From: Pseudarthrobacter equi
Lineage (GTDB): Bacteria > Actinomycetota > Actinomycetes > Actinomycetales > Micrococcaceae
DNA: 64,000 bases
Direction of reading: 5' to 3'
Assembly (NCBI RefSeq): GCF_900105535.1
Contig: NZ_LT629779.1
Coordinates: 1,922,001-1,986,000 of the forward strand
Of this stretch, positions 45,366-53,233 are shown piece after piece (position 1 is the first letter of the stretch; each line of letters opens with the position of its first letter). The notes beneath the pieces were generated by a model. It made no database searches. It worked only from the letters and a program-made list of their open reading frames with translations, and had not been told where the DNA came from. The position numbers and the translations under genes are program-made.

Positions 45366-46259
45366 ATGAACAAAACCGGGCGCCCGCAAGATTCCCCACT
45401 GTCCAATCCCCGAGCCGATCGGGTGCGTGACGTGGCGAAACTTGCAGGGCGCCCGGCCCGTTTAAAGCGCGGTCACTTCCTGGCCGAAGGCCCGCAGTCG
45501 GTGCGCGAAGCCCTGAGGCTCCACCAGGAGCGGCTTGCAGCGGGTTCCCCGGGCGTGGTCACCGATGTGTATGCCAGCGAGACATGCCTGGACCGCTTTC
45601 CGGAGTTCGAGGAACTTGCTGAGGGAACAAACGCCTGGCTGGCCACGGATGAAGTCCTGGCAGCCATGGCAGACACTGTCAATCCGCAGGGCATCATCGC
45701 CGTCTGCAGGTTCGTTGATGTGTCGCTGGAGTCGGTGCTCGACGCCGGTCCCCGCCTGATTGCCGTCTTGTGCCAGGTGCGTGACCCCGGAAACGCCGGG
45801 ACGGTGCTCCGCGCCGCTGATTCCGCGGGTGCTGACGCAGTGGTGCTGACCGGGTCCAGCGTTGACATCTACAACCCCAAGGCGGTCCGCTCCACGGCGG
45901 GTTCGCTGTTCCACTTGCCCGTGGTCCTGGGCGCTGAAGTTGCCGACCTCGTGGAGGCGTGCAAGGCGCGCGGGATAGGCATCCTGGCTGCTGACGGGTA
46001 CGGGTCGTTGAACCTGGATGCCCTCCAGGACGAAAACGCCAGGCGCCGGCTGACGGGCTCCGGCCCCGATTCGGTGTACGACCTCGGAGGGCCTACTGCC
46101 TGGCTGTTCGGCAACGAAGCGCAGGGGCTTTCCGCGGCCGAGCTTGAATTGGCTGACCACCGGGTGGCCGTGCCCGTCTACGGAGCCGCCGAAAGCCTGA
46201 ACCTGGGAACGGCTGCCACCGTCTGCCTGTATGCGAGTGCCAGGTCCCAGCGCAACTGA
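45366..46259 (+). CDS. TrmH/SpoU family RNA 2'-O-methyltransferase
   Basis: The 297-residue enzyme has an N-terminal substrate-binding domain (RFLAEGPQSV equivalent HFLAEGPQSVREAL) and the SPOUT knot: motif 1 VRDPGNAGTVLRAADSAGA, motif 2 AWLFGNEAQGLS and motif 3 VPVYGAAESLNLGTAATVCLY. It methylates a ribose in rRNA or tRNA; the RlmB-like and TrmH-like members cannot be separated here. Next to rplT this is the usual actinobacterial position, just before pheST in many genomes. TAGAGT (45354-45359) lies 6 nt before the ATG, a leaderless pattern. Confidence 0.94.
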   Translation: MNKTGRPQDSPLSNPRADRVRDVAKLAGRPARLKRGHFLAEGPQSVREALRLHQERLAAGSPGVVTDVYASETCLDRFPEFEELAEGTNAWLATDEVLAAMADTVNPQGIIAVCRFVDVSLESVLDAGPRLIAVLCQVRDPGNAGTVLRAADSAGADAVVLTGSSVDIYNPKAVRSTAGSLFHLPVVLGAEVADLVEACKARGIGILAADGYGSLNLDALQDENARRRLTGSGPDSVYDLGGPTAWLFGNEAQGLSAAELELADHRVAVPVYGAAESLNLGTAATVCLYASARSQRN

Positions 46260-46266
46260 CGCCTGT

Positions 46267-46301
46267 TGCCTCGGAACAAAGTCATGGTGCCTCGGAACAA
46301 A
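46267..46301 (+). repeat. 14-nt direct repeat
   Basis: TGCCTCGGAACAAA occurs twice, at 46267-46280 and 46288-46301, exactly 21 nt apart, that is two helical turns. It lies between the methyltransferase stop and the glsB terminator. No known operator matches. Confidence 0.7.
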
Positions 46302-46307
46302 AGTAAA

Positions 46308-46328
46308 GGCCCCGGAAGATCCGGGGCC
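46308..46328 (-). terminator. Terminator of the glsB-like gene
   Basis: On the minus strand the stem GGCCCCGG with CCGGGGCC and a 5-nt loop is followed by TTTACTTTTG, an intrinsic terminator in the direction of the GlsB gene. Confidence 0.75.
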
Positions 46329-46361
46329 CTGGATAGCGGCAGATTCCGCTAACGGTGCCTT

Positions 46362-46637
46362 CTAGGGCGCGCGGGTTGCCTTGCCGCGGCCCGTGATTGC
46401 TCCGTAGATGCCGGCGACCACCAAGCCGCCAACAATAGCGAGAATCCAGGTTCCGAGGTCGAAGAAGCCAAGATCGCCCCGGTTGAACAGGAGGCTGCCA
46501 ATCCAGCCACCTACGATGGCGCCCACCACACCCAGAACCAGGCTGGTGACCCAACCGCCGCCGACCCGGCCGGGCATGACGGCTTTAACAATGGCCCCAA
46601 CGATCAGGCCGAGAATAATCCAAGCAAGAAAACCCAT
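46362..46637 (-). CDS. GlsB/YeaQ/YmgE family stress membrane protein
   Basis: The 91-residue protein has three hydrophobic helices and the family's glycine-zipper pattern: GFLAWIILGLIVGAIVKAVMPG, GWVTSLVLGVVGAIVGGWIGS and ILAIVGGLVVAGIYGAITGR. The transglycosylase-associated YeaQ/GlsB proteins are induced by acid and general stress; their biochemical role is unknown. The ATG is preceded by AGGAGGAAAC, a strong ribosome site. It is convergent with the rRNA methyltransferase gene. Confidence 0.94.
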   Translation of the reverse strand: MGFLAWIILGLIVGAIVKAVMPGRVGGGWVTSLVLGVVGAIVGGWIGSLLFNRGDLGFFDLGTWILAIVGGLVVAGIYGAITGRGKATRAP

Positions 46638-46830
46638 GTTTCCTCCTCATATATTCACGGGAACGTGATGGTCCCGATGAGGCTCAAGCTAACATAACGG
46701 GCCCGCAAAGTCAGCAGGTCCGGCTCTTGTGCCTGCCGCATGCGGGGGCGCACCTCGGGTACGGTATGCATGGCCGGAAAACGAAGCCGGACCTGTGATG
46801 CGACTATCCCGAACCCTGGAGGGCGCCACC

Positions 46831-47760
46831 GTGGCTGCACATGGCGGAAACAAAGCGATCATTGCGGCGCTGGCCGCCAACCTGTCCATCGCGGCATTGA
46901 AGTTCGTTGCCTACTTCCTCACCAGGTCGTCGTCGATGCTCGCCGAGGCAATCCACTCGGTGGCCGATTCCGGAAACCAGCTCCTGCTGCTGGTGGGCGG
47001 CAAGAAGTCGCAGCGGGCGGCCAGCCCCCAGCACCCTTTCGGGTACGGACGTGAGCGGTACATCTATGCCTTCATCGTCTCCATCGTGCTGTTCAGTGTC
47101 GGTGGCCTCTTTGCGCTGTTCGAAGCCTGGGAAAAGTTCCGCGATCCGCACGCGATCGAAGGGGGTTTCTGGTGGGTTCCGCTGGCTGTCCTGGTGGGGG
47201 CCATCCTGGCCGAGGGCTTCTCCTTCCGGACGGCGATCCGTGAATCGAACCACTCCCGCGGCTCCCAGTCCTGGGTGAAGTTCGTCCGCAGCGCCAAGGA
47301 GCCGGAGCTCCCGGTGATCCTGCTCGAGGATTTCGGCGCCCTGCTGGGCCTGGCGTTCGCCCTGATCGGCGTAGGCATGACGCTCCTGACCGGCAACGGC
47401 CTGTGGGATGCCGCGGGAACGGCCATGATCGGCCTGCTGCTGGTTGCCATCGCTGTGGTGCTGGCGCTGGAAACGAAGTCGCTGCTCGTGGGGGAGTCCG
47501 CCACACGGCAGGACGTCGAAAAGATCACGGCCGCCATTGAGTCCGACGGCGGCCGGCTGATCCACCTCAAGACGCTGCACCTGGGGCCGGAAGAACTCCT
47601 GGTGGCGGCCAAGATCGCCGTCAGCAGGTCCTCCACGGGGGAGCAGATTGCCACGGAGATCGACGCCACGGAGGCACGGATCCGCGCGGCTGTCCCCATA
47701 GCGCGCGTGATCTACCTGGAGCCTGACCTGCAGCGTACTTCCGCGCTGGAAGACCGTTAG
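46831..47760 (+). CDS. Cation diffusion facilitator family transporter
   Basis: The 309-residue CDF protein exports divalent metal by proton antiport. It shows LAANLSIAALKFVAYFLTRSS, the metal-site motif AIHSVADSGNQ in helix 2 (H and D ligands), HPFGYGRERYIYAFI, and the helix-5 region VILLEDFGALLGL, with a cytosolic C-terminal domain. The Q in SVADSGNQ suggests the zinc/iron-type branch, but the ion is not certain. I choose GTG 46831 after GGAGGG, where homology begins; the frame is open from 46729. Confidence 0.92.
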   Translation: MAAHGGNKAIIAALAANLSIAALKFVAYFLTRSSSMLAEAIHSVADSGNQLLLLVGGKKSQRAASPQHPFGYGRERYIYAFIVSIVLFSVGGLFALFEAWEKFRDPHAIEGGFWWVPLAVLVGAILAEGFSFRTAIRESNHSRGSQSWVKFVRSAKEPELPVILLEDFGALLGLAFALIGVGMTLLTGNGLWDAAGTAMIGLLLVAIAVVLALETKSLLVGESATRQDVEKITAAIESDGGRLIHLKTLHLGPEELLVAAKIAVSRSSTGEQIATEIDATEARIRAAVPIARVIYLEPDLQRTSALEDR

Positions 47761-47803
47761 GTCAGCGAACCCCACCCTTTGCCGCGCACGCCGGAACAGG
47801 GAC

Positions 47804-49012
47804 TCAAGCCTTCAGCAGCTGCCGGCGTTCCAACACGCCACTGAGGACGGCGACGCCGAAGCCCAGGACCGCCAGGACGGCACCTACCAGCGCGGGAGCC
47901 ACGTAGCCCCACCCGAGGGCGATGACGAGGCCGCCGAGGAAAGCGCCCAGGGCATTGGCGACATTCAGCGCCGCGTGGTTCAGTGAGGATGCCAGCGACG
48001 GGGCATCGGGGGAGGCATCCAGCAGCCGGGTCTGCAGTGCCGGGATCAGCATGGACCCGGAGGCGCCCACCACGAACACCATGACCAGTGCCGACCACGG
48101 CCAGTGCACCGCCACGGCATAGACCACCAGGGCAACCGCAATGGCGGGCAGAACCCTGTACAGGGTTCCCATGACCGACTTGTCGGCGAGCCTTCCGCCC
48201 ACGATGTTGCCGGCCACCATGCCCAGGCCGTACAGGGCCACCACCAGGGGAATCAGCGATGACGGGATCCCGGCCACCGTGGTCATGGTGTGGGCGATGT
48301 AGGTGTAGGTGGCAAAGAAGCCGCCAAAGCCCACCACGCCGATGAGGATGGCCAGCCACACCTGCAGCCGCTTCAAAGCGCCGAGCTCACGCCTGATGCT
48401 CGCATCGGGGTGGGCAGCCTGGAAGGGCACAAAGCGCCAGACCATCGCCAGGGTCAGCAGTCCGATAAAACCGACCAGGACGAACAGCAGCCGCCAGCCA
48501 TAGGTCTGCCCGAGCCAGGTGGCGAAGGGTACGCCCACCACGTTGGAGATGCTCAGTCCGGCCATCACCATCGAAATCGCCCAGCCGCGGCGGGTGGGCG
48601 GAACGAGGGACGCAGCGATGACCGCCGCAACACCGAAGAACGCGCCGTGCGGAAGGCCGGCGGCGAAGCGCGACACCAGCATGGTGCCGTAGTCGGGAGC
48701 CACGAACGACGTCAGGTTTGCCACCGTGAAGAAAAGCAACAGGCCCAGGGCGAGCTGTTTGCGCGGCAGCCGCGCACCAACAGCAGCCAGCAGCGGCGCG
48801 CCCACCACCACGCCCAGGGCGTAGGCGGAAATCAGATGGCCGGCCTCCGGCGTGCTGATGCCCAGCCCCTGTTCCACCTCTTTCAGCAGGCCCATCATGG
48901 TGAACTCGGTAACACCGATGCCGACGCCGCCCATGGCCAGCGAGATAATCGCGAGCGCCAGGTTGCGGGAGGTCAGGGGGCCTGCCGTGGACGTTTGGGT
49001 GGCGCTGCTCAT
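47804..49012 (-). CDS. MFS efflux transporter, AraJ/YdhP-like
   Basis: The 402-residue protein has twelve predicted helices. The first is GVGIGVTEFTMMGLLKEVEQG, the signature of drug:H+ antiporter-1 members such as AraJ and YdhP. The loop motif GARLPRKQLALGLLLFF and the antiporter segment AAGLPHGAFFGVAAVIAASL are clear. Such pumps export sugars, purines or drugs; the substrate here is unknown. I choose ATG 49012 because the extension up to 49441 overlaps the divergent Nudix gene. It converges on the CDF gene 43 bp away without a clear terminator. Confidence 0.92.
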   Translation of the reverse strand: MSSATQTSTAGPLTSRNLALAIISLAMGGVGIGVTEFTMMGLLKEVEQGLGISTPEAGHLISAYALGVVVGAPLLAAVGARLPRKQLALGLLLFFTVANLTSFVAPDYGTMLVSRFAAGLPHGAFFGVAAVIAASLVPPTRRGWAISMVMAGLSISNVVGVPFATWLGQTYGWRLLFVLVGFIGLLTLAMVWRFVPFQAAHPDASIRRELGALKRLQVWLAILIGVVGFGGFFATYTYIAHTMTTVAGIPSSLIPLVVALYGLGMVAGNIVGGRLADKSVMGTLYRVLPAIAVALVVYAVAVHWPWSALVMVFVVGASGSMLIPALQTRLLDASPDAPSLASSLNHAALNVANALGAFLGGLVIALGWGYVAPALVGAVLAVLGFGVAVLSGVLERRQLLKA

Positions 49013-49178
49013 AAGCCTGCTTTCCGAAGTGGATTGCTGATGGAAGAAACAATGCCACGACGGTGGGGCTGCACGGCCCGGATGACCACGGGCCCGGACT
49101 TGGTCAACTGCCTCCGGGGGACGGATATTCCCCGGGAAGCCCGGCCGGTGTTCCCATTGTCCCCCATAGACTGGACCG

Positions 49179-49622
49179 GTGACTGAACTGATACAGGTGG
49201 TGGGCGGTGCAGTGGTGGACCGGCTGGACCAGCCGTCCATGCTGCTGGTGGCGCGGCGCAATGCCCCGGAAAAGTTGGCGGGCCTGTGGGAGTTCCCCGG
49301 TGGCAAGGTGGAGCCCGGAGAGGAACCCGAGAGCGCTCTCCGGCGGGAGCTGCTGGAGGAGCTCGGCGTCGTTGTCCGCCTCGGGACGGAGCTTCCTGCT
49401 GACGGGCCCGGCGGCTGGCCGCTGAACGACCGTGCCGCCATGCGCGTCTGGACTGCAGAGATTACCTCCGGGGAGCCCCGTCCGCTGGAGGACCATGACC
49501 AGTTGCGCTGGCTGCCCCTGGACGGCCCGGATGCCGTCCTGGCGCTGCCGTGGATACCGGCGGATTTCCCGATTGTCCGCGCATTGCTCGCATCCCTGGC
49601 CGTTCCGGCCGAAGGACGCTGA
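49179..49622 (+). CDS. Nudix hydrolase, MutT-like
   Basis: The 147-residue protein carries a complete Nudix box, GKVEPGEEPESALRRELLEELGVV (written G-x5-E-x7-REL-x-EELGV), in a MutT-like context WEFPGGKVEPGE. MutT enzymes remove 8-oxo-dGTP; related members hydrolyse other nucleotides, so specificity is inferred. GTG start, 6 nt after TAGACT (49167-49172), a leaderless pattern. The stop lies 1 nt from the stop of the convergent radical-SAM gene, a tail-to-tail pair of probable DNA-protection genes. Confidence 0.92.
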   Translation: MTELIQVVGGAVVDRLDQPSMLLVARRNAPEKLAGLWEFPGGKVEPGEEPESALRRELLEELGVVVRLGTELPADGPGGWPLNDRAAMRVWTAEITSGEPRPLEDHDQLRWLPLDGPDAVLALPWIPADFPIVRALLASLAVPAEGR

Positions 49623-49623
49623 A

Positions 49624-50730
49624 CTAGAAGAGGGCCTGCTGAGCGCCCGCAGCACCACCGTGCGGGGCGGAATTGCCTTCACCGTGCCCCTGCCGTGCTT
49701 CGGGGATGATGCCTGCGGGGTACCCGGCTTCCTCCTCGCGGGGATCAAGGTCCCGGTGGCTGAACCCGGACGAGAAGGCGAAGCCGTGCCGCGCCTTGAA
49801 GTAGCGCACCTTGCCCGCCAGCCAGGTTCTGTACTCCTTGGACGCGTAGGAGCCTGACCCGTAGAGGCGGCGGTAGCGGCCAGCCAGCCCGGGATGGTTT
49901 GCGGCAATCCACTTCATGAACCATTCCCGGGTGCCGGGTTTGAGGTACAGGGCGCCCGCGCTGACGCCGGTGGCGCCGGCTGCGGCCAGCGACGCGAAAA
50001 GTGCGTCAAGGGCTTCGTCGCTGTCCGAGAGCCACGGCAGGATGGGCATCGCCATGACGCCGCACGGAAGACCCGCCTCCCGGAGCCTGGACACGAGCTT
50101 GAGCCGGGCCCGCGGACCCGGCGTGCCCGGTTCTATGGCCTCGGAAAGGGCCTCGTCCGTCATCGCCAGTGAAATGCCAAGGCCCACAGGGACCTGTGCT
50201 GCCGCGCTCTTCAGCAAAGGTATGTCCCGCGCCAGCAGCGTACCCTTGGTCAGGATGGAGAGGGGAGTGCCGGAGTCAGCCAGCGCAGCAATGATGCCGG
50301 GCATCAGCCGGTACCTTCCCTCCGCACGCTGGTAGGGGTCGGTGTTGGTTCCCAGCGCCACCTGCGGCCGCGTCCAGGAGGGCTTGGCCAACTCTTTGCG
50401 CAGGACTTCGGCCGCGTTGACCTTGACCACCACCTGGCTGTCGAAGTCCAGGCCGGCGTCAAAATCGAGGTAGGTGTGGCTCTTGCGCGCAAAGCAGTAA
50501 ACGCAGGCGTGGCTGCAGCCGCGGTAGGGATTCACGGTCCACTCAAACGGCATCTTCGAACCGGCCGGCACCCTGTTCAGCACAGATTTAGCGGTGACTT
50601 CGTGAAAGGTGATGCCCGCAAACTCCGGTGTGGTGACGGAACGGACCAGGCCGGCAAGCGGAAGTAGTGCGGGGGTGGCAGCAGAGCCGTCCCCGGGTGG
50701 CTGCAGCAGTGCCTGCGCGTCCCATCTCAT
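49624..50730 (-). CDS. SOS-box radical-SAM protein, Rv2578c/SplB-like
   Basis: The 368-residue protein has the radical-SAM triad in NPYRGCSHACVYCFAR (C72, C76, C79) and the segment GTNTDPYQRAEGRY, as in COG1533 proteins related to spore photoproduct lyase. It matches what I remember of M. tuberculosis Rv2578c. The last five residues are QQALF, fitting the beta-clamp-binding pattern Q-x-x-L-F. A perfect -35 TTGACA (50760-50765) and a LexA box (50739-50754) lie just upstream. Together these suggest an SOS-induced DNA-repair role. ATG 50730 (MRWDAQ) is where homology begins; ATG 50748 would add six residues. The leader region is extremely short. Confidence 0.9.
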   Translation of the reverse strand: MRWDAQALLQPPGDGSAATPALLPLAGLVRSVTTPEFAGITFHEVTAKSVLNRVPAGSKMPFEWTVNPYRGCSHACVYCFARKSHTYLDFDAGLDFDSQVVVKVNAAEVLRKELAKPSWTRPQVALGTNTDPYQRAEGRYRLMPGIIAALADSGTPLSILTKGTLLARDIPLLKSAAAQVPVGLGISLAMTDEALSEAIEPGTPGPRARLKLVSRLREAGLPCGVMAMPILPWLSDSDEALDALFASLAAAGATGVSAGALYLKPGTREWFMKWIAANHPGLAGRYRRLYGSGSYASKEYRTWLAGKVRYFKARHGFAFSSGFSHRDLDPREEEAGYPAGIIPEARQGHGEGNSAPHGGAAGAQQALF

Positions 50731-50738
50731 GCATTCAT

Positions 50739-50754
50739 TCGAAAACATGTTCGA
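50739..50754 (-). promoter_or_regulatory. LexA/SOS box of the radical-SAM gene
   Basis: The site is TCGAAA-ACAT-GTTCGA on the plus strand, one change from consensus. It fills the spacer and -10 region of the promoter with -35 TTGACA at 50760-50765 (minus strand). Confidence 0.9.
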
Positions 50755-50779
50755 ATGAATGTCAAGGTGGCCCGGCCCG

Positions 50780-51445
50780 CTACTGCCCGGCTATGAGCTC
50801 CCACACCACAGTGACGGCTGCGTCCACACGGCTTTCCCCCGGCTCCACGGACACGCTTTCCGCCGCGGCCAGGCGCTGGATCCCGGCCACGGGGACGGTG
50901 CCCTGCCCCGTCGGCAGCTCGGACACGGACAGGACACTGCCCAGCGTGGCGGAGGCAAGGGCGGCGTACTGTGCGGCAGCGGCCCTGGCGTCCTCCCACG
51001 CGGCTGCGCGGGCACGCTCTTTCACCGCGGACGGATCCGAAATTGAGAAGGTCAGGCCGTTGAGCCGGACGTCATTGCCACCGGCAGCAGTGGCATCGGA
51101 AATCATCCGCGAAGCCGCCGATACATCCCGCAGCTGCACAGCAAGGGTGCTGGCAGCGACATACCCTGCGACCCGCTGGCCTTCGCCCTCCCGCCACACC
51201 AGGTCTGCCCTGACGTTCAGCCCGGCCGTCCGCAGGTCCGCAGGGGCAACGCCTTGCCCGCGGAGTGCTGCTGTGACGGCAGCCAGGGCGCTCCCCGCCG
51301 CAGAGTAGGCAGCCTCGACGGAATCGCGGCGGCATTCCACGCCGATGGAAACAACCGCCACATCCGGAGCGGCATCCGCCCAGCCGGACCCTGTGACGGT
51401 CACGCTGCCATCACGCAGGGGTGAGGGGGTGTCGGCCGGCGTCAT
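50780..51445 (-). CDS. SIMPL domain (DUF541) protein
   Basis: The 221-residue protein begins with SVTVTGSGWADAAPDVAVVSIGVE, continues with LRTAGLNVRADLVW and VAGYVAASTLAVQLRDV, and ends with VDAAVTVVWELI, the SIMPL/DUF541 (Oxa/BP26-like) pattern. No signal peptide is visible, so it is probably cytosolic, unlike many Gram-negative homologues. The function is not established. The start overlaps the stop of the upstream HEEKH protein gene by 4 nt. Confidence 0.88.
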   Translation of the reverse strand: MTPADTPSPLRDGSVTVTGSGWADAAPDVAVVSIGVECRRDSVEAAYSAAGSALAAVTAALRGQGVAPADLRTAGLNVRADLVWREGEGQRVAGYVAASTLAVQLRDVSAASRMISDATAAGGNDVRLNGLTFSISDPSAVKERARAAAWEDARAAAAQYAALASATLGSVLSVSELPTGQGTVPVAGIQRLAAAESVSVEPGESRVDAAVTVVWELIAGQ

Positions 51446-51957
51446 GACCAGGCCCGCTGTCCGTGTAACGGATAGCCGCCCGCTTGCAGGCCCGCCCGCC
51501 GCTCAAAGAAGTTGCCCGTCCCCGGATTACCTGTCCGCAGCACCGACCACCCCGCGGCCAGCAGGTATAGGGGGATGAAGGGAAGGCCCAGGCACCAGGC
51601 GTATTGGGAGCAGTGCTTCTCCTCGTGCCCCAGCAGCTCCGGCCGGTCCTGCAAGGCCTCCGTGGAACAGCGGCACAGCACCACGTTGCCCAGGGTGAAT
51701 GCTCCGGCTACCGGTAACCGCCACCCATAACCGGCGGCCAGGAGCAGGCCGCGCGGACCACGCTGCAGGCGGGTACGGGCAGCGCCGGCAACAGCCAGGC
51801 CCAGCAGCGTGCTGCCGTTGGCCAGGTTGGCCGCCTGCCTGGCCCGCTGGCCGGCTGTCAGGGAGTGCCGGCGCAGGTGGTGGGCGCGCAGGAGCCGACG
51901 CCGTAAGTGTTGCAGGCGCAGGTGCTGCACGCGTCCGGGGCGCTGCCGCAATGTCAT
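51442..51957 (-). CDS. Actinobacterial HEEKH-motif protein of unknown function
   Basis: The 171-residue protein has an Arg/His-rich start (about 40 residues with many RR and HLR units), a hydrophobic stretch LLAAGYGWRLPVAGAFTLGNVVL, then LLGHEEKHCSQYAWCLG and a second hydrophobic stretch LPFIPLYLLAAGWSVL, ending NFFERRAGLQAGGYPLHG. The HExxH-like H-E-E-K-H looks like a metallopeptidase or metal site between membrane-touching segments. Similar proteins are, as I recall, frequent in actinobacteria. TACCAT (51964-51969, minus) is 6 nt before the ATG, a leaderless pattern. Confidence 0.75.
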   Translation of the reverse strand: MTLRQRPGRVQHLRLQHLRRRLLRAHHLRRHSLTAGQRARQAANLANGSTLLGLAVAGAARTRLQRGPRGLLLAAGYGWRLPVAGAFTLGNVVLCRCSTEALQDRPELLGHEEKHCSQYAWCLGLPFIPLYLLAAGWSVLRTGNPGTGNFFERRAGLQAGGYPLHGQRAWS

Positions 51958-51984
51958 GAGGCCATGGTAACCGGAGCGTTCTAC

Positions 51985-52169
51985 TAGACTGGAGGGCAGT
52001 GGCTGCCGGTTTTCCGGCTGGCCCTGCCCTGGTCATTGAGTGCACGGGATTACTGAACGGAATCCACGGGCATTCATCCATGACCTGCCAGTGACGGACG
52101 CGCCGCCGGGAAACCGTGCAGGCTGCCCTGTTCGCCGGCAGCCAACGAACTCGTAGCTAAGAACAGTAG
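51985..52169 (+). promoter_or_regulatory. pheS promoter and leader
   Basis: TAGACT (51985-51990) is a candidate -10 giving a leader of about 170 nt. A hairpin GGCTGCC/GGCAGCC (52121-52127 with 52137-52143) precedes the start. There is no U-run and no Phe-rich leader peptide, so attenuation is not evident. Confidence 0.4.
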
Positions 52170-53231
52170 ATGACTGAAACTTTGCCGGGCGATGCCATCC
52201 CGAACCCCACGGATGAAGCCGCCATCAACGCCGCTGTAGACCAGGCCGTCACCGCCATCGCCGGTGCTGCCACCCTTGACGAGCTGAAGGCGGTGAGGCT
52301 GGCGCACACGGGGGAGAAGTCACCCCTCAGCCTGGCCAACCGTGAAATCGGCAGGCTCCCCAAGGACCAGAAGGCGCTCGCCGGGAAGCTGATGGGCGCG
52401 TCCCGCGGCCGGGTCAACAAGGCGCTCGCCGACCGTACCGCGGTGCTGGAAGCCGAGAACGACGCACGGATCCTCCTCGAAGAGACTGTGGACGTCACTG
52501 CGGCACCCCGCCGTCGTCGTGCCGGTGCCCGGCACCCGCTGTCCACCCTGCAGGACCGCGTCTCGGACATTTTCGTGGGCATGGGCTGGGAAATCGCCGA
52601 AGGCCCGGAGGTGGAATCGGAGTGGTTCAACTTCGACGCCCTCAACTTCAAGCCGGACCACCCGGCACGGGAAATGCAGGACACGTTCTTCGTGGAGCCG
52701 CCCGAGGCACACCTCCTCATGCGCACGCACACGTCCCCGGTCCAGGTCCGCTCCATGCTGGAACGCGATCTGCCCATCTACGTCCTGTGCCCGGGCAAGG
52801 TGTTCCGCACCGATGAACTCGACGCCACGCACACCCCGGTGTTCCACCAGTTCGAGGGCCTGGCCATCGACAAGGGCCTGTCCATGGCAGACCTGCTCGG
52901 CACCCTGGAGCACTTCACCCGGCAGATGTTCGGCGACGAAGCGAAGGTCAGGCTGCGGCCCAACTACTTCCCGTTCACCGAGCCGTCCGCGGAACTGGAC
53001 ATCTTCCACCCGGGCGCCAAGGGCGGTCCGCGCTGGATCGAGTGGGGCGGCTGCGGCATGGTCAACCCCAACGTCCTCCGCGCTGCCGGCATCGACCCCG
53101 ATGTCTATTCAGGTTTTGCCTTCGGCATGGGCATCGAGCGTGCCCTCATGTTCCGCAACGAGGTCAGCGACATGCGCGACATGATCGAAGGCGATGTACG
53201 TTTCAGCGAGCACTTCGGGATGGAGATCTAA
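52170..53231 (+). CDS. pheS: Phenylalanine-tRNA ligase alpha subunit
   Basis: PheS, 353 residues, is the catalytic class II subunit. An N-terminal coiled-coil (about 20-100) is followed by motif 1 region [19 protein letters not shown], motif 2 [27 protein letters not shown] and motif 3 [14 protein letters not shown]. Full length. It forms an alpha2-beta2 enzyme with PheT, encoded 2 nt downstream. Confidence 0.98.
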   Translation: MTETLPGDAIPNPTDEAAINAAVDQAVTAIAGAATLDELKAVRLAHTGEKSPLSLANREIGRLPKDQKALAGKLMGASRGRVNKALADRTAVLEAENDARILLEETVDVTAAPRRRRAGARHPLSTLQDRVSDIFVGMGWEIAEGPEVESEWFNFDALNFKPDHPAREMQDTFFVEPPEAHLLMRTHTSPVQVRSMLERDLPIYVLCPGKVFRTDELDATHTPVFHQFEGLAIDKGLSMADLLGTLEHFTRQMFGDEAKVRLRPNYFPFTEPSAELDIFHPGAKGGPRWIEWGGCGMVNPNVLRAAGIDPDVYSGFAFGMGIERALMFRNEVSDMRDMIEGDVRFSEHFGMEI

Positions 53232-53233
53232 CA

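Noticed and set aside
51999..52094. Possible 31-codon leader peptide before pheS
   Set aside because: The ORF contains one Phe only and no terminator/antiterminator pair follows, so it does not look like a pheST attenuator.
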